Positions 26,742 through 39,359 of a stretch of 64,000 nucleotides of DNA are shown piece by piece. A program made the translations under genes and the position numbers. Positions within the stretch are counted from its first letter, which is position 1. Each line of letters begins with the position of its first letter. Source of the DNA: Liriodendron chinense. Its lineage: Eukaryota > Streptophyta > Magnoliopsida > Magnoliales > Magnoliaceae. Location of the stretch: positions 10,589,344 to 10,653,343 of the forward strand of contig ML058484.1 of NCBI GenBank assembly GCA_003013855.2, written 5' to 3'. The notes beneath the pieces are model-generated. The model was given only the letters and a program-made list of their open reading frames with translations, had not been told where the DNA came from and did no database searches.

Positions 26742-26866
26742 TCCATAGCTCAAGTGGCAGACAGCGTGAAGATAGACTCATTTCAACACTGGTACCGACT
26801 CCGAAGTGTGGCCCAAGGGGGGTTGGCTAACATTGTGGGAAGCGGATTGGGTACTAACTCAAAGCG
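26742..26866 (+). mobile_element. Second SINE copy (related to 3214-3383)
   Basis: Starts near GGATCCATAGCTCAAGTGG, the same A-box-like motif as the SINE at 3214, and shares the downstream stretches CATTTCAACACTG and GGTTGGCTAACATTG. Ends not defined by a clear TSD. It sits between two foldback copies. Confidence 0.5.
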
Positions 26867-26879
26867 TACTGAGTAAACT

Positions 26880-27210
26880 CTGCCGGGTACACCGTGATTT
26901 ATGTATTTCATCCACTCCCTTCATCCATTTTAACAGACAATTTTATGGCTTGACACAAAAAATGAAGTATATAAAAAGCTTAAGTGGACCACACCACAGG
27001 AAATAATGTGAATTGAACCTGTACCGTTGAAAAATTCCTGTTGGCTGTGGAAGTTTTGGATCAAGCTGATATTTGATTTTTTCCTTCATCAATGTCTGTG
27101 TGATCTGGTGAACAGGTTGGATGACAAAGAAACATCATTATACCCACTGTTTCTTGTGGTATGGTATACCTGAATTTTGGATGTAGCTAAATGCCGTAAG
27201 TTATATTCTT
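26880..27210. mobile_element. Foldback repeat copy
   Basis: The left arm contains GTGGACCACACCACAGG; the centre has GGATCAAGCTGATATTTG and ACAGGTTGGATGACAAA; the right arm starts TTTCTTGTGGTATGG. The outer right arm is lost. Confidence 0.55.
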
Positions 27211-27424
27211 GGATGATGATGGACAAAAGTATAGTTAAATAATGATGATGGACGATCATTATACCCCACTGTTAACGCTTGTAGCTAAATGCACTAAGTG
27301 ATTTCTCTTTAAATTTTTTGATGATGATGGACAAAAGTACTCTTACTAACATTTAAAAAATACAAGATTTTCCGTCTTTCATCTCCCCGTATGTTGCATC
27401 TTCTCTCCTAAGAAATTAAAGTCA

Positions 27425-27870
27425 CCAAGTTTTGTGGGCCCCACCATAATATATGTATTATATCCATGCCATCCATCCATTTGGCGATATCATTTTAGGG
27501 CATGAGCCAAAAAAGAGGCCGATCCAAAGCTCAGGTGGACCACACCACTAAAAGTAGTGGAGACAATGATGTCCACCATTAGAACCTTTCTAAGGCCCAC
27601 CACAATGTTTATTTGCCATCCAACCTATTCATAAGGTTGCAAAGACCTGGACAAAGGAAAAACACAAATATCAGCTTGATCCAAAACTTTTGTGGCCCCA
27701 TAGAGTTTTCAATGGTAGACCTTTAATCCCTACTTCTTTCTGTGGTGTGGTCCACTTGAGTTTAGATCTGCCTTATTTTTAGGATGACATGGTACATGGA
27801 TATCGCCAAATGGATGGATGGTTTGGATATAAAACATTCATCATGATAGGGCCCACAAAACTTCGCGACG
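27425..27870. mobile_element. Foldback repeat, most complete copy in window
   Basis: The left arm (TTTTGTGGGCCCCACCAT ... GGTGGACCACACCAC) and right arm (GTGGTGTGGTCCACTTGAG ... GGGCCCACAAAAC) are long imperfect reverse complements, each about 130-150 bp, around a ~160-bp centre. Both arms carry CCATCCATTTGGCGATATC or its complement. It has no open frame and fits a non-autonomous foldback or long-TIR MITE. The superfamily is not settled. Confidence 0.7.
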
Positions 27871-27979
27871 TTAACCGAGGCCGGTGGTGCGTTGTACACC
27901 AACCTGGAATGCACATTGCCTACTAAAGCGGTGAAGCCGCCTGGAACGTGGATTGGCTGTGAAATCCTTAGGAAAATTA

Positions 27980-28395
27980 GGTAGGCCCTGTGATGTTTGT
28001 GAGAAATCCACCTCATCCATCCGATTTTTCGGATCATTCGTTATGACGTGGCATAAAAAATGAGGTTGATCCATAACTCAAGTGGGTTGCACGACATGAA
28101 TTAGCGGGCAGTAAAATGCCTACCATTGAATTCTCCTTGGGGTGAACCATGATGGTAATATCATCCATACCGTTCATAAGGTCATTCCTATATGGGATGA
28201 ACTGAAAACACAAAAATATTAGCCTAAATAAAAACTTCTGATGCCATGAATGTTTCAATGGTAGATTGAACTGTTTCTTATTGTGTGACCCACTTAAGTT
28301 TTGGATCTCCCTCATTTTTTGTGCCACGTCCTAATGTGTTATATGTAAAAATAGACAGTCGGAGTGGATTTCTCACAAACATCACTGTGGGCCCC
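27980..28395. mobile_element. Foldback repeat copy
   Basis: Both arms are present: TTTGTGAGAAATCCACC near the left edge is matched by GGTGGATTTCTCACAAA-like sequence near 28355-28380. CTCAAGTGGGTTGC lies on the left and GACCCACTTAAG on the right. The interior is more diverged than in the copy at 27425. Confidence 0.65.
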
Positions 28396-28469
28396 ATTTG
28401 ATCTCATAGGCAATCTACTTTTGTGCGAATTGCATGGTGAGGCACACACCACCGACCTCAATTGTGTAT

Positions 28470-28841
28470 GTAGAAGTCACCAAGTTTTGTGGCCCCATCA
28501 TGCTGAATTTGTTATATCCATGTGGTTTGTCCATTTTGCGAGTTCATTTTGAGGCATGGGAAAAAAAATGAAGTAGATCTAAAGCTCAAGTGGACTATAC
28601 CACAGGAAGCAATGAAGATTGAATGCGTGCCATTGAAAACTTCCTGGGGCCACAAAATGTTTGGATCAAGCTGATATTTGTGTTTTCCCTTCATCCAGGT
28701 CTTTGTGACCTTATGAATAGGTTGGATGGAAAATAAACATCATGGTGAACCCTAGGAAGGTTTCAATCGTGGTCATCATTGTTCCCACTGCCTTCTGATG
28801 TGTTGTCCACCTAAGCTTTGGATCGGCCTCATTTATCGATT
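28470..28841. mobile_element. Foldback repeat copy, truncated by gypsy fragment
   Basis: The left arm begins CAAGTTTTGTGGCCCCATCA; the centre is well preserved (GGATCAAGCTGATATTTGTG). The right arm stops at GATCGGCCTCATTTA, where gypsy gag sequence begins. This suggests that the gypsy element inserted into it or that the junction was made by deletion. Confidence 0.6.
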
Positions 28842-30235
28842 TGTTTTCCACTTTTAAGAGTGATAATGAATTTTTCTTGCTTTGGTTGGAGAGATTAGGG
28901 GTGCTTATTTCATATATTGGTCTTGTGTTCGGCTGAGGTAGGGCCGGAAAGGTCCCTTCCTTAGCATTTAAGTGTCTCTTAATTTCTTCAACCAAAACTT
29001 TTAATTCTTGGAACATTTGTTGATTGGTTTGATTAATTTACGTTTGCCCTTGCATAAATGCCTTCAAGGTGTCCTCCATACTCAATTGAGGTGGGGCCAT
29101 GTTAGGTATAACCTTAGGCACAGATGGTCCTTTTTTAGGGTTGGTAGGATTGGCCATAGGACCATTCCTCCAACTGAAATTTGAATGGTTTTTCCAATTT
29201 GAATTCTACATGTTATCCATTAGTCCATTGAAGGGCCGTTGATAACCATATGCAGCATGCGCTTGCTCATGTAAACCTTTTGGAATGCAGGAATTGTTGG
29301 ACAATCTTGTGTGGACTGTAAATTAGTGGCACAAATACTACACACGTTCTCAACGATTTCATTGGATTTTGAGGATTCACCCTTCTTAAGTTTCATGACC
29401 TCAATCTTCCTCGTGAGGCTAGGTATCATAGCATTCATGTCGTCATCTTCCCTGAGGATGTATATTCCTCCTTTCTCTTTTTGTTAAGGATGCATGAGAT
29501 TACTAGATTTGTCCAAGGTATTTTAAGATTGGACATTCTCGGCTAACATGTCTAGGTAGCTCGATGCGTCTTAAGATCCTTACTTATAAACTCACCATTG
29601 CACATCATCTCTACGAATTGGCCCATATTGGAATTCAATTATTCATAGAAAAAACTTATGATTCACCAAATTCCGAAGTCATAGAGCATGCAAATAAAAG
29701 GTCTGTGTATCTTTTCCAACTTTGAAAGAAAGTCTCACCCTCTTTGACTGAAAAATTCATTACCGCTAGTTTAAGGGTGTTTTTTTAATGAGTCGGAAAG
29801 AACTTTTTCAAGAACTCCCGAGTCATTTCATTCCACGTCATAATGGACATCGGTCTTAGAGAGTGAAGCCATGTTTTGGCTCTTTCTTTCAAAGAGAAGG
29901 GAAACAATTTAAGCTTGATCACATCCTCAGTGACATTAGTGTATTGTAAGGTAACTACAACCTCATCAAATTCTTTTAAGTGTAAATATGGGCTCCTGGA
30001 GTCTAGCCCATAGAACTTTGGTAAGAGTTGAATCACCCCTGGTTTAAAATCAATTGTTCCGACATTGTGGAGGAAAACCATGCATAAGGGTGTGGTTGCC
30101 CTAGCCAGGTGTAGGAAATTACGCAAAGTTCTAACCGGAGGAGCATTCCGAACTTCATTCTCTCCTACTTCCTCTTGAGTCAGATTTGGAGTGGGAAGAT
30201 TCCTTATCGGTGTTTGTTGATTAGCCGCCATGCCT
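28842..30235 (-). pseudogene. Ty3/gypsy (Athila-like) gag fragment
   Basis: On the minus strand the first 150 residues (29785-30235) form a clean Retrotrans_gag domain. Signatures include FHGLDS-like FYGLDSRSPYLHLKEF, NVTEDVIKLKLFPFSLKERA and WNEMTREFLKKFFPTH. After frameshifts, the downstream part retains a CCHC-type remnant with CPTIPAF near 29290. The gag stops at the foldback boundary, so protease, RT and integrase are absent. It is therefore a broken element. The clade is inferred from domain wording and the primer-binding site next door. Confidence 0.75.
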
Positions 30236-30611
30236 CCCAAACTCTTAATAACTTCTATATATTTCCTAACACATGGATTTCGAGTCCTTTAACTAGAACC
30301 CCTTTACTTTGAAGACACTTTGTGTGATCACATTCCTAATAAGACATAAACCACATAACCTCTCAATCTACCAAATTTTAACTCTTAAAAAGAAAAAAAT
30401 ATGAGAAAATGAAATAAACTAAGTTAGAAGGATGTTATTGAAGTTGCTAAACTAGGTTAATAGAAATCCTACAAAACAAACAAATAAACAATGTTAGTTC
30501 TAGAAAAATTCAGGAAACCTAATTCTAAAAAACCTGAAAATCTTATTTAACTATGTTAGAAACTAATCTAACACTTTTAAAACTTTTAAAACTGTTTAGC
30601 CTACAAAAATC

Positions 30612-30632
30612 TCTAGTAACAACGCCAAAAAC
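30612..30632 (-). other. Primer-binding-site-like motif of the Athila-like element
   Basis: The minus strand reads TTTTTGGCGTTGTTACTAGAG, close to the TGGCGCCGTTGCCGGGGA primer-binding site of Athila elements. It lies about 380 bp upstream of gag and marks the internal edge of the 5' LTR. Confidence 0.6.
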
Positions 30633-30637
30633 TTATT

Positions 30638-32640
30638 TGTCATTCCCAAGTGCAAGGCCGCGATGTAGTAATAATCGATCGTGAGACCGAGATTGTTCTC
30701 AAAGATTATGTAACTAACCAATTCTAATTGTTCTAACAACTAGACTATAATCATCACAAATTCAGTAGAAATCATAAACAGGAATTCAAATAAGAAAAAT
30801 CTTAGAATTTAAAGGTAATTAGAGCAGCAAGGATCCACTTGTAGTAATCTTAATGTTAATTCATTCACCAAGCACAATCATAATTGGAATCGAAGTCCTA
30901 TCTTTATCCAATTTGAAGATATAATATTCAAAAGCATATAATAGTCCAAACTTAAATTTGAACTTCAACTTCTAGTTCTACTTAAGCATGAAGAACTTGA
31001 ACTTGTGGCACTTCGAAGCATCAACCATATCCTGAGATCATGGTGGATCTAGAATTTTTATAATCCAATTATCATAAAACCATAATGATCAATATCATAA
31101 ACTCATAAGTAACTCATGTACTTGGCACACAAACTCTCAGAATTGTCTAAAATATCAAGTTTATTCAAATCAGAATTTGAAAAATCCAAAACAAAAGCTT
31201 AGAGTACTTGTATGAATGAATTAAACATTAAAATTAATTACAAGTTTCATCTCTTAGCTCTAGTTAAGAGGTTCTAGCCAATCAAAGACATGATTAAACT
31301 AGAAAACAAAAGAAAAATAAAAGAAAACATAAAAGTTAGAACAAATTAACTAGAAGAACTTAGAGTTGTAGAAACTCAACTTCGAATCTCTTACCTCTAG
31401 CACTTATATGACTCTTCTAGAATGCCTTAGGAAGGATGTGGATGTGTCCTTTTATAGAGAAAATTAGCCATCGCCTTGGAATCTTCGAGAGACTGCATCA
31501 CTCTTACGTAGTTGGAGTCAATGGCCAACCGCTCTAAGCCCCTTAGCCGACCGGTCGGTGCTAAAAAATCGACAAACTTGACAGTTTTTGGAAATTTGTT
31601 CTTCATTACTGACCGGTCGGGATTGGACAAAAACAGTCCAACAAGGTCTAGAAAAAACTGTTCTTTACTTATGAATTTCAGACCGGTCGGACGACTAGTC
31701 CTGGCTTCTCAACAACCGGTCTTGGGAGGTCCAAAACTGTCCAGCAAGCTTTTTCTCCATTCTAATTTAATTTGGCCGGTCGTCTGATCGGTCGGTGGCA
31801 GCGAGCGACCGATCGTGGATGACTTATTTTCTTAATTTTTTTTTCTTTATTTCTTTCCTTCATTGCTTGCTTTTTTCCTCCACTTCTTTGGTTCTTCATC
31901 ATTTTATCTTTTGAGTGCTTTAAAAAGTCTCAGTTATCATCAAAATCATGAGGTCTCTCTCTCTCTTTCCTACAAACACAAATATACATATAAGATGCCT
32001 TCTTTAACACTATAAATTATACATAATGTGTGATGAATTAGAGTTAGAATATATATGCATAATTCAAAGCTCAACACCAAGCAAGGGAAATTTGTCAAGA
32101 GGCTTCATCTATATTTTCTAATGGGCCCAACTTGAGGAATTTGGCCCATTAATGAAATCGTCATCCAAACGGTGCATGGCCCTTCTTTAACTTACCTAAA
32201 TGAGCCCAACATGCAAATAGACCCACTTAATGGGATTTGGAAATCTAAAAATATGATATGGGCCTTCTTCAGTTCATTGGGCCCATTCTCATCTCAAAAG
32301 AAAGAAAGGAGAAGAAAGGGAAATAAATATGAAAAGAATGGGAATAAGGAAAGCCTGAGGCACCAAAATGAATCATGGGAACACCCACATGCACATGGGG
32401 CCCATAAATTCACTTTGGAACCATTTATTACGAGCCTAAAAATGCTCAAAAAAAATGAAATCTCCCCACACATGCTTATGTATAAGAAAGATTTCACTTG
32501 AACAAATGATTTGGGGAGGAAAGAATGTAAAGGAAATGAAGCATCAAAATGGTTGAAACTTGAGTTCCCTTCCAGCTCATGAGCCCTTGGCAAGCACTTG
32601 ATCTCAAACCCACACTTGAACACACCACACCTTGTCACAC
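30638..32640 (-). repeat. Probable 5' LTR of the Athila-like element (outer border uncertain)
   Basis: Non-coding sequence starts beside the primer-binding site with TGTCATTCCC (the complement of an LTR end in ...GGGAATGACA). It runs through AT-rich DNA, a cluster of ACCGGTC motifs (31530-31810) and GA-rich sequence. I could not place the outer end or a target duplication; 32640 is a guess. Confidence 0.4.
31530..31810. repeat. Cluster of CGACCGGTCGG-type motifs
   Basis: At least five copies of GACCGGTCGG or close variants occur within ~280 bp, spaced irregularly. A similar cluster, on otherwise different sequence, lies at 41320-41545. The motif is self-complementary around ACCGGT. Confidence 0.6.
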
Positions 32641-33310
32641 CTATAAGGAAAGAAGATAAGAGTTGATGAGAATTAAGGTAAAGAGAAGAAGTGAGAAATG
32701 AAGAAAATGAAGAAGGAAAAGAGAGGCATGAGATAGGAAATCATTCACCAAGTACGTCAGAGGTTCCTCCCTGCTGATCAGTGGATAAGTGGGGCCCCCA
32801 CACTCTAGCAAAATAAGAGCAAAATGGAAACGAAGAAGGGAACTTGAAAGAAGAAGGAGAGCTTGAGCAAGAGAAGAAGCTGGACAGAGCACGCTAGAAG
32901 CCCCACCAGGAGTCAGATCTTATAGAAGGAGATCAAGCATCTATCCATGGACTGATCACGACCAAGAACCGATGGGAAAAAGGGTGTCTGGTGGTAGCCT
33001 AGCTACCGCCAGATACTTTTCGGATGATGGGAAAGGGTGACTCCCCTTGGTAAATGGTGAGCACTGGTAGTAGTGGCGGCAGTGGAATCTTGCACGGATT
33101 CCAGATTGAGGTTACAAGAAAGAGTAGGAAGGAAGAGAGAAAATGAGAGGGAAAGATGGAAAATTTCAAATTCTGTTCAAAATTTCAAATCCTTGTGATA
33201 TTTTAAGGAGAAATTGAGATGAGAAAAAAGAAATTTTAAAAATTGCCAAAAAAGTGCTTTCAAAAGCCCTAATCATGATCATTGTCGTTAAACCCTAATC
33301 TAACCGTATG
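32641..33310. other. Non-coding, GA-rich; nothing recognised
   Basis: Purine-rich on the plus strand. Open frames here (for example 32641-32892 minus) are low-complexity and have no recognisable domain. Confidence 0.4.
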
Positions 33311-33960
33311 GATCATCTTCCAAAAAGTAAAAATATTTTCAAACATTTTCAATAAAAGTTGGCATCAATTGCGACCATCTGATCACGATCCAATGACCCG
33401 GATCATCTTCTAAAAAATAAAAAAATATTTTCAAGCATTTCCGATAAAAACTGGCATCAATCGCGACCATCTGATCACGATCCGATTATCTAGATCATCT
33501 TCCAAAAAATTAAAAATATTTTCAAGCATTTCCAATAAAAATAGACATCAATCATGACCATTCGATCACGATCCGATGACTCGAATCATCTTACAAAAAA
33601 TCAAAAATATTTTCAAGCATTTCCAATAAAAATGGCATCAATTGTGACCATTCAATCACCATCTGATGATCCAAATCATCTTCTAAAAAATCTAAAATAT
33701 TTTCAAGCATTTCCAATAAAACCTGCATCAATCACGACCATTCGATTGCTATCTGAATCATCTTTAAAAAAATCAAAAATATTTTTAAGCATTTCTAATA
33801 AAAATCGGCATCAATTGCGACCATCCGATCGCAATCTGATGATCGGGGTCATTTTGCCAAAAAATCAGAAAGATTTTCAAGCATTCCCAATAAAAGATGG
33901 CATTGATCGTGATCACATTCCGATGATCTAGATCAACTTTCAAAAATCAAAAACATTTTC
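33311..33960. repeat. ~91-bp tandem repeat, about 7 units
   Basis: Units start near GATCATCTTCCAAAAA at 33311, 33401, 33493, 33583 and onward. Each unit contains ATATTTTCAAGCATTTCC, a GGCATCAAT stretch and GACCATCTGATCACGATC. The period is 90-92 bp early and varies later. The 125-residue open frame at 33554-33931 simply reads through the repeat (period near 30 codons). Confidence 0.85.
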
Positions 33961-36193
33961 CAAGCATAAAATTACCATCATCCCGACCATCCAAGTTGCG
34001 ATCTGATGGTCTGAAGACCTTAAACTACATTGTGATCAATTTCTCAGGGGCTTTCTAAATCATTTCTAAATATGGCTGACACTTAATTATATAGGTGTCT
34101 AGAGCCTTTTTTTTTATGATTTATAAATAGTTAAACTTGCTCATGTTAAATGCACCATGATAGACAACCTTGATTGGAAGTCACTGTTGAAGCCGGTGGA
34201 TATTCTCTTTTCCTAGATGTCATGAATGGGATTAAGGTAGCTGGGAGGTGAAGCACACCCTCATGGCATTATGACCAGTATAAGACCTCAAACTGAATTG
34301 ATCATGGGAAATGTGAGGATGTGGTCCATCTTGTGACTAAAGGAGTCCGTTGAATGATACATGGTCTATGTGTATTGCACAGAAGGAGCAAGCAACTTTG
34401 TGGGTGTGTTGGCTGTAAACCCTCAACTTATCATCCGAAGATGTAAAACTATGATACTTAATTGTGTGTGCTCGTCTTGCTCGCTAACATAAAATAGATC
34501 AAATGCCTTACTGGCAGTAGAAGTTGAGAGTGGATGAAAATTCCACATATTTTCACTAACTTGCAAAGAAATGTTCCTTCCAACAAATCGCCCCAATAAG
34601 ATCATACCATACTCCAATCCCAAGGGAACACAATCGCATCTCCAAGAAATCTGATCATAGTGGGACGACAGACCTGATCAATCTTGCATAGAATCTTGAT
34701 TGCTAATGCTAGTCAACTACTAATCAGACTCCCAATTACCTCCAATGGATTCTAGTACTGGTCACGATCATAAAAAAAATTAAATCAAAATCCCAGTGAA
34801 GTTTGGCTCGATCATGGCCATCCAATTACCAAAGCAATAAAACCATTATCTCAAAATACCTTAAAAACATCAAAATCCCTAGCGGGTCTATTCTCGATCG
34901 CAGCCATCAAAGTGTGAGATAACAGATCAAAACCTCTCGTCAAAACCTAAAAGCAGTGTTCACAATAAAGAATATGGTTCAAACCATCAAAAGAAAAGGC
35001 CAATCTCTGGCATGTTTGTAATAAAAACTAGTCTGCTAACACCCCACAGGCATCCCCAATGAAGGTAAATACATACTGGATAACCCTTTCCAAAATCATC
35101 CTACAACAAAAACTAGTTTGCTGAAATCACACAGGCATCCCCAGTGGAGGTGACCACGGGTTGAATCCTCTTTACAAAATCATTCTACAATAAAATCCTC
35201 ATAGAGTACTACTCCCCAAAGTGGGGCGGCTTTCAAAAACATTAAAAACATATTTCCAATAGAGTGTTAGATTTTCGAGGCATTAAGAGATCTTCCATAT
35301 CTCTCGGTGGGAACCCACGCAAAAACAAATAAGATTCGGTGTCTCATGGTTTCCTGGAGATTATCGAATCCAAATGCACATCAAAGTACGATAGGATTGA
35401 ACTCCAGTGTTAGATCCATCTTACCAAATACTAATGCAAGGAAGGACAATAGGCCTAAAACTGGTTAGGAGAATCCGTCAAAACGGTGGAAAAGACAAAT
35501 TTTAACCTAAGTGTTAAAACCAGAAGATTACATGAAAAAGGGTTACCTACACATGCCTAGACGTGGATACTTGCATACCTTGATCAAGTTCAAGTTGGCA
35601 TAGTGATCCCCGTAAGGCCGCAAAATAGAGTGTAGGGCTAGCTAACCACTTATAACTATTAAGTGATTAAGTTTATATTATGATATGTGGAAAGTATTGC
35701 ATTGCGATTTTATTTCCTATGATGTGCCTCACAATTATATTATTATAGTCTTGCTCATTCCATTTTAATGTTATTTTACTATCTGATTTTAATTCAGCAT
35801 TTTTCAGTAGTTGGTTAGATATGATCCCACAAGTCGTCACGCTCATGCCCCCTTAGTCAGTTTTGTAGGTGCATAATGAGACTATTACGAGGACGCTAGA
35901 CATTATTGCTAAATTACTTCATTTTATTAGGACTAGATGATTTTAAATTTTATGTTGATTATTAAGTTAGTTGAATTCAAGTATCAATGTAATAGTGATT
36001 TACTAAAGTATGGATGATGGATAGTGGGCATGTTATTCATATGAATGGTTTCACTTATTTCTTTTTGTTAGCCTTGAATGTTGTGTGGAATGAATGTGAT
36101 ATTTGTAGATTGAAGTAATGTAAATAAATGGTTCACAGGTTTGGGATTCAGGTCTTGAATACCCTATTCGAGTACTTGAATTTCAGGGCATGA
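33961..36193 (+). repeat. Gypsy LTR-like sequence, ends near 36193
   Basis: The 3' part (about 35590-36193) has the look of a Tekay/Del-type LTR end: CCCACAAGTCGTCACGCTC, then GTACTTGAATTTCAGGGC and a terminal ATGACA. The 5' border is not visible, and 33961-35590 could be unrelated. No coding domains. Confidence 0.4.
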
Positions 36194-37204
36194 CACTGTA
36201 GTACGAATTTATGCTCTGAAGCTTGCCTATACAAACGGAGCCTGCCCACCAAAAATTTGTGCTGACTGACTGATCATAGCATGATATAGCATCATATAAC
36301 ATTAGTGTAAGAACCATAACTAATCTCTAGAATTTGTTTAATCCTGTGAAGTAGAGATCAAACATTTGTACAGGCAGAGTGTACCTTCCCATTTCGTAAT
36401 TGTGGTCCTTATCTCAAATCTCTAGACGTAGATCAAGGAATCATCTTAGGATTAAGAATCTTCTAATCCCTTTTTTAAGCGTTTCTACACGTCAGGTCTA
36501 GTTGACCGTTGATTTGTAGTAATTAGCTAGTAGCGACTCTAATCTTACACAACATTATTTCAAATATACCAATATCCCTAACACATGTGAAAAAGCCCTC
36601 GATGAAGGCAAAGCTGTGTGGAAGAGCCCACGAGGCCGTTGTCCACAGTGGCGTACTATGTTGTACCTCATGATCCCTTCCTTTTTATAAAATTTATTGA
36701 ATTCTCCATAAGTGAGTTCTCTACTATTACCAGTCCTCAACACTTTCACCTTTTGCCCTGATCATTTTTCCAGCCTTCCATTGCTTGAAGGAGGTGTAAA
36801 CCTATGATTTATTTTTCAATAAATAGGCTTATACCTTTATGGAATAGTCATCAATGAATGAAACAAACCATGACGACCCACCATCAGAAACTATATGGGC
36901 GACGACCCCCATACATGATTAGAATGCACATACTTTAAACACCCTTACATACATGTTTGTCCTATTTAAATGAAACTTTAGATTATTTACCATACATATA
37001 ATGCTCGCATATACTAATATTAAAACTTTTAAATGAGGAAATCAAAGAACGAATAGAAAGTATATTCATGCCCCACTGCTTATGTGGCCTAAGCATGTAT
37101 TCCATATACGTCCAGATGTGGAATTTACTATAGACACTGCAGCTCCACCTGATGAAGTAATCCTAATCAACTTGTAAAGGTTACCATTCATCTGTGCCAC
37201 TAGT
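36194..37204 (-). pseudogene. Copia fragment, integrase region, reverse orientation
   Basis: On the minus strand a preintegrase-like stretch (NGNLYKLIRITSSGGAAVS, around 37130-37195) is followed at 36555-36749 by integrase-like KVLRTGNS...KFYKKEGI with the usual continuation degraded by frameshift. Between these, translation contains several stops. It is an old fragment with no LTR recognised. It ends where the duplicated HAK flank starts. Confidence 0.55.
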
Positions 37205-37518
37205 TTTAGTCTAAAGCAGTCTAAATATTACCCTGTCTGGGCTTCACCTGGGTCAAGGTCTTTAAGCATTCAATGAAACGATATTCGAGTAAACTTCAAG
37301 ACTCATCTCTATGGAAGCTTTAGGTCTCACATTTTAGGGCATTTCGGATGCAATTAACGGTCAGTGTAGTCGAACCATAGGCCCCACTAGGCCGTCAGAC
37401 ACTAATCATGCTTATGTATCACCGCCCTTTTAGTTCATCTTTTGGCCATCAATCACCAAACGGATTCGCTTGAAATGTTCATTGTAACCAATTTATGAAT
37501 GGTTGGTGGGCCATGATG
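37205..37518. repeat. Duplicated segment copy B, part 1
   Basis: Aligns with 12030-12350; shared stretches include GGTCTTTAAGCATTC, ATTAACGGTCAGTGT and TTTTGGCCATCAATCACC. It ends at the ATG target duplication of CACTA-1. The exact left breakpoint of the duplication lies between about 37190 and 37235. Confidence 0.8.
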
Positions 37519-37529
37519 CACTATGTGAA

Positions 37530-37900
37530 AAAGGGTTAAAAACGACAGCCCATGGTTGTCGTTTTTTAAAAAATTCGACGGACTTTGGCAACGTTTTTGC
37601 ACACCGAATTTTTTGTCACCGAAAATGGTTTTCGGCAGCCTGAGCTCGACGAAAGTTTTACTGTTGAATAATCTGTTGAATTTCAAGTTGTACCTCTCCA
37701 TTTTCGATGGCTAAGGCTGTCCAGTTTACAAAACAAATGACGGCTCGTAGCCGTCGTTTTAGTAATTCGACGGCTACAAGCCATTGTTTTAATACTAATT
37801 ATTTGACGATAAGCCGTCGTTTATTATAAACGGCCATCCTAGCCGCCATATGTGGAATAAATTTCATCGGCTTTAGCCGCTGAATTTATGAAAATTTTTT
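37530..37900. repeat. CACTA-1 left sub-terminal repeats
   Basis: Several inverted and direct copies of an AACGACGGCT...AGCCGTCGTTTT motif lie within the first 380 bp; sub-terminal arrays of this kind are transposase-binding sites in CACTA elements (binding here is inferred). Confidence 0.75.
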
Positions 37901-38739
37901 AAGAAAAATATCCGTTTATTGGTGCCTTGAGGCATCTAGCTGAGCCCAAAACCTGATAGACACGTACATTTCAATCCAAATTCACATTCATTACAACTTA
38001 AATTTATACACATTTATTCCAATCCAAATCCATCAAAACGACACAATACATCCATCACAACATTATACATCACATCCAAATTCTCTCACAATGTGATACA
38101 TCTAAAACAGATTACCATTTAAATGTTCAAAATCCAAATTGAGTTTATATTTGACAAAATGAATCTGACTATTTTAGTTTAAGAAATTGGAACAAGTTCA
38201 GCAGTCATCAACATGAGCATGGCGATCTCATTTAAGCCCGTGGGCACGTAAGCTTCCCAATGATGTGATAAAAGGTACTCATAGATGAATCTATACTTGA
38301 TTTCATTTGAATGACCACCGTGGCTACCATCAAAATAGCTAACAAGCTCAAAACATTCTAGAATAGAAATTTTGATTCTTCTCTTAATCTTATGAGTTCA
38401 TAATCTCAGTAAATCTGGATTTCAAGTCTCGCTGTGAAGATAACTTCATGCAAAAATCAGGTTATTACTGTACTTACCAGATGGATCCATAGAAGATATT
38501 CCAACAAGTAGATGTTAAACCTCCAGGAATTCTGGTGGAGATTCATACATATAAAGAAAGGAATATGACATAATCAGTCCAGTGGGTAAATCAGTTATCT
38601 TTTCTTTTTCATTCTATATTAGCAATAACAAATATGGAGTTTCCTTAAGGCCGCAAGAAAAAGCAAAAAGCAAATGCTTCAATTATGAATGATGGGAAAC
38701 CCTACATGCTGAAAGAAACACTATTAGAATTACCATTTT

Positions 38740-38777
<38 letters not shown>

Positions 38778-39309
38778 CATGCTCTTTTTTAAATCAAAAG
38801 AAATAAACACAATTAATGATAAAATGAATGTTTGCCATTAACTAAAATAATTTAAAAAAAGTGCCTTACCTTGAGATCTTTTGAAGCCAACTACATTTGG
38901 GCTTTTAATGTCTTTAACTTATAAATTTTATACGCCATGGAAACCCAGTTACAAAGGCTGAAATCCAGAAAATGAACTTCAATTTTGAAACAAATGTTTA
39001 GCGAATGGGTCTGGACATGCCATTTTAGCCTAGTTTAACCAGAACCAGCAGGGTAGTATATGCAATAGTAGTATATGCAATCCATATAGGGCTGTTAATG
39101 GGCTGGACTCAGGCCAGGCAAAATCAAACTTTGCATGAGACCCTCTTAGAGCAAGCAGCAAACCATGCTGCCAATCTTCTAATCATTACTTGTTTTTTTC
39201 CTTTGTTACCAAAGGATTTGGAGTTTAAAACTATGTTTAAATTTGATAATGTATCAAATTTGATTATGTATCTAAAAAGGTATGTATAGAAAGAGCTTTG
39301 AAGTTTGTA

Positions 39310-39359
<50 letters not shown>

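Noticed and set aside
33311..33960. CRISPR-like array
   Set aside because: Plant genome, whole units repeat rather than short repeats with unique spacers, and there are no cas genes.
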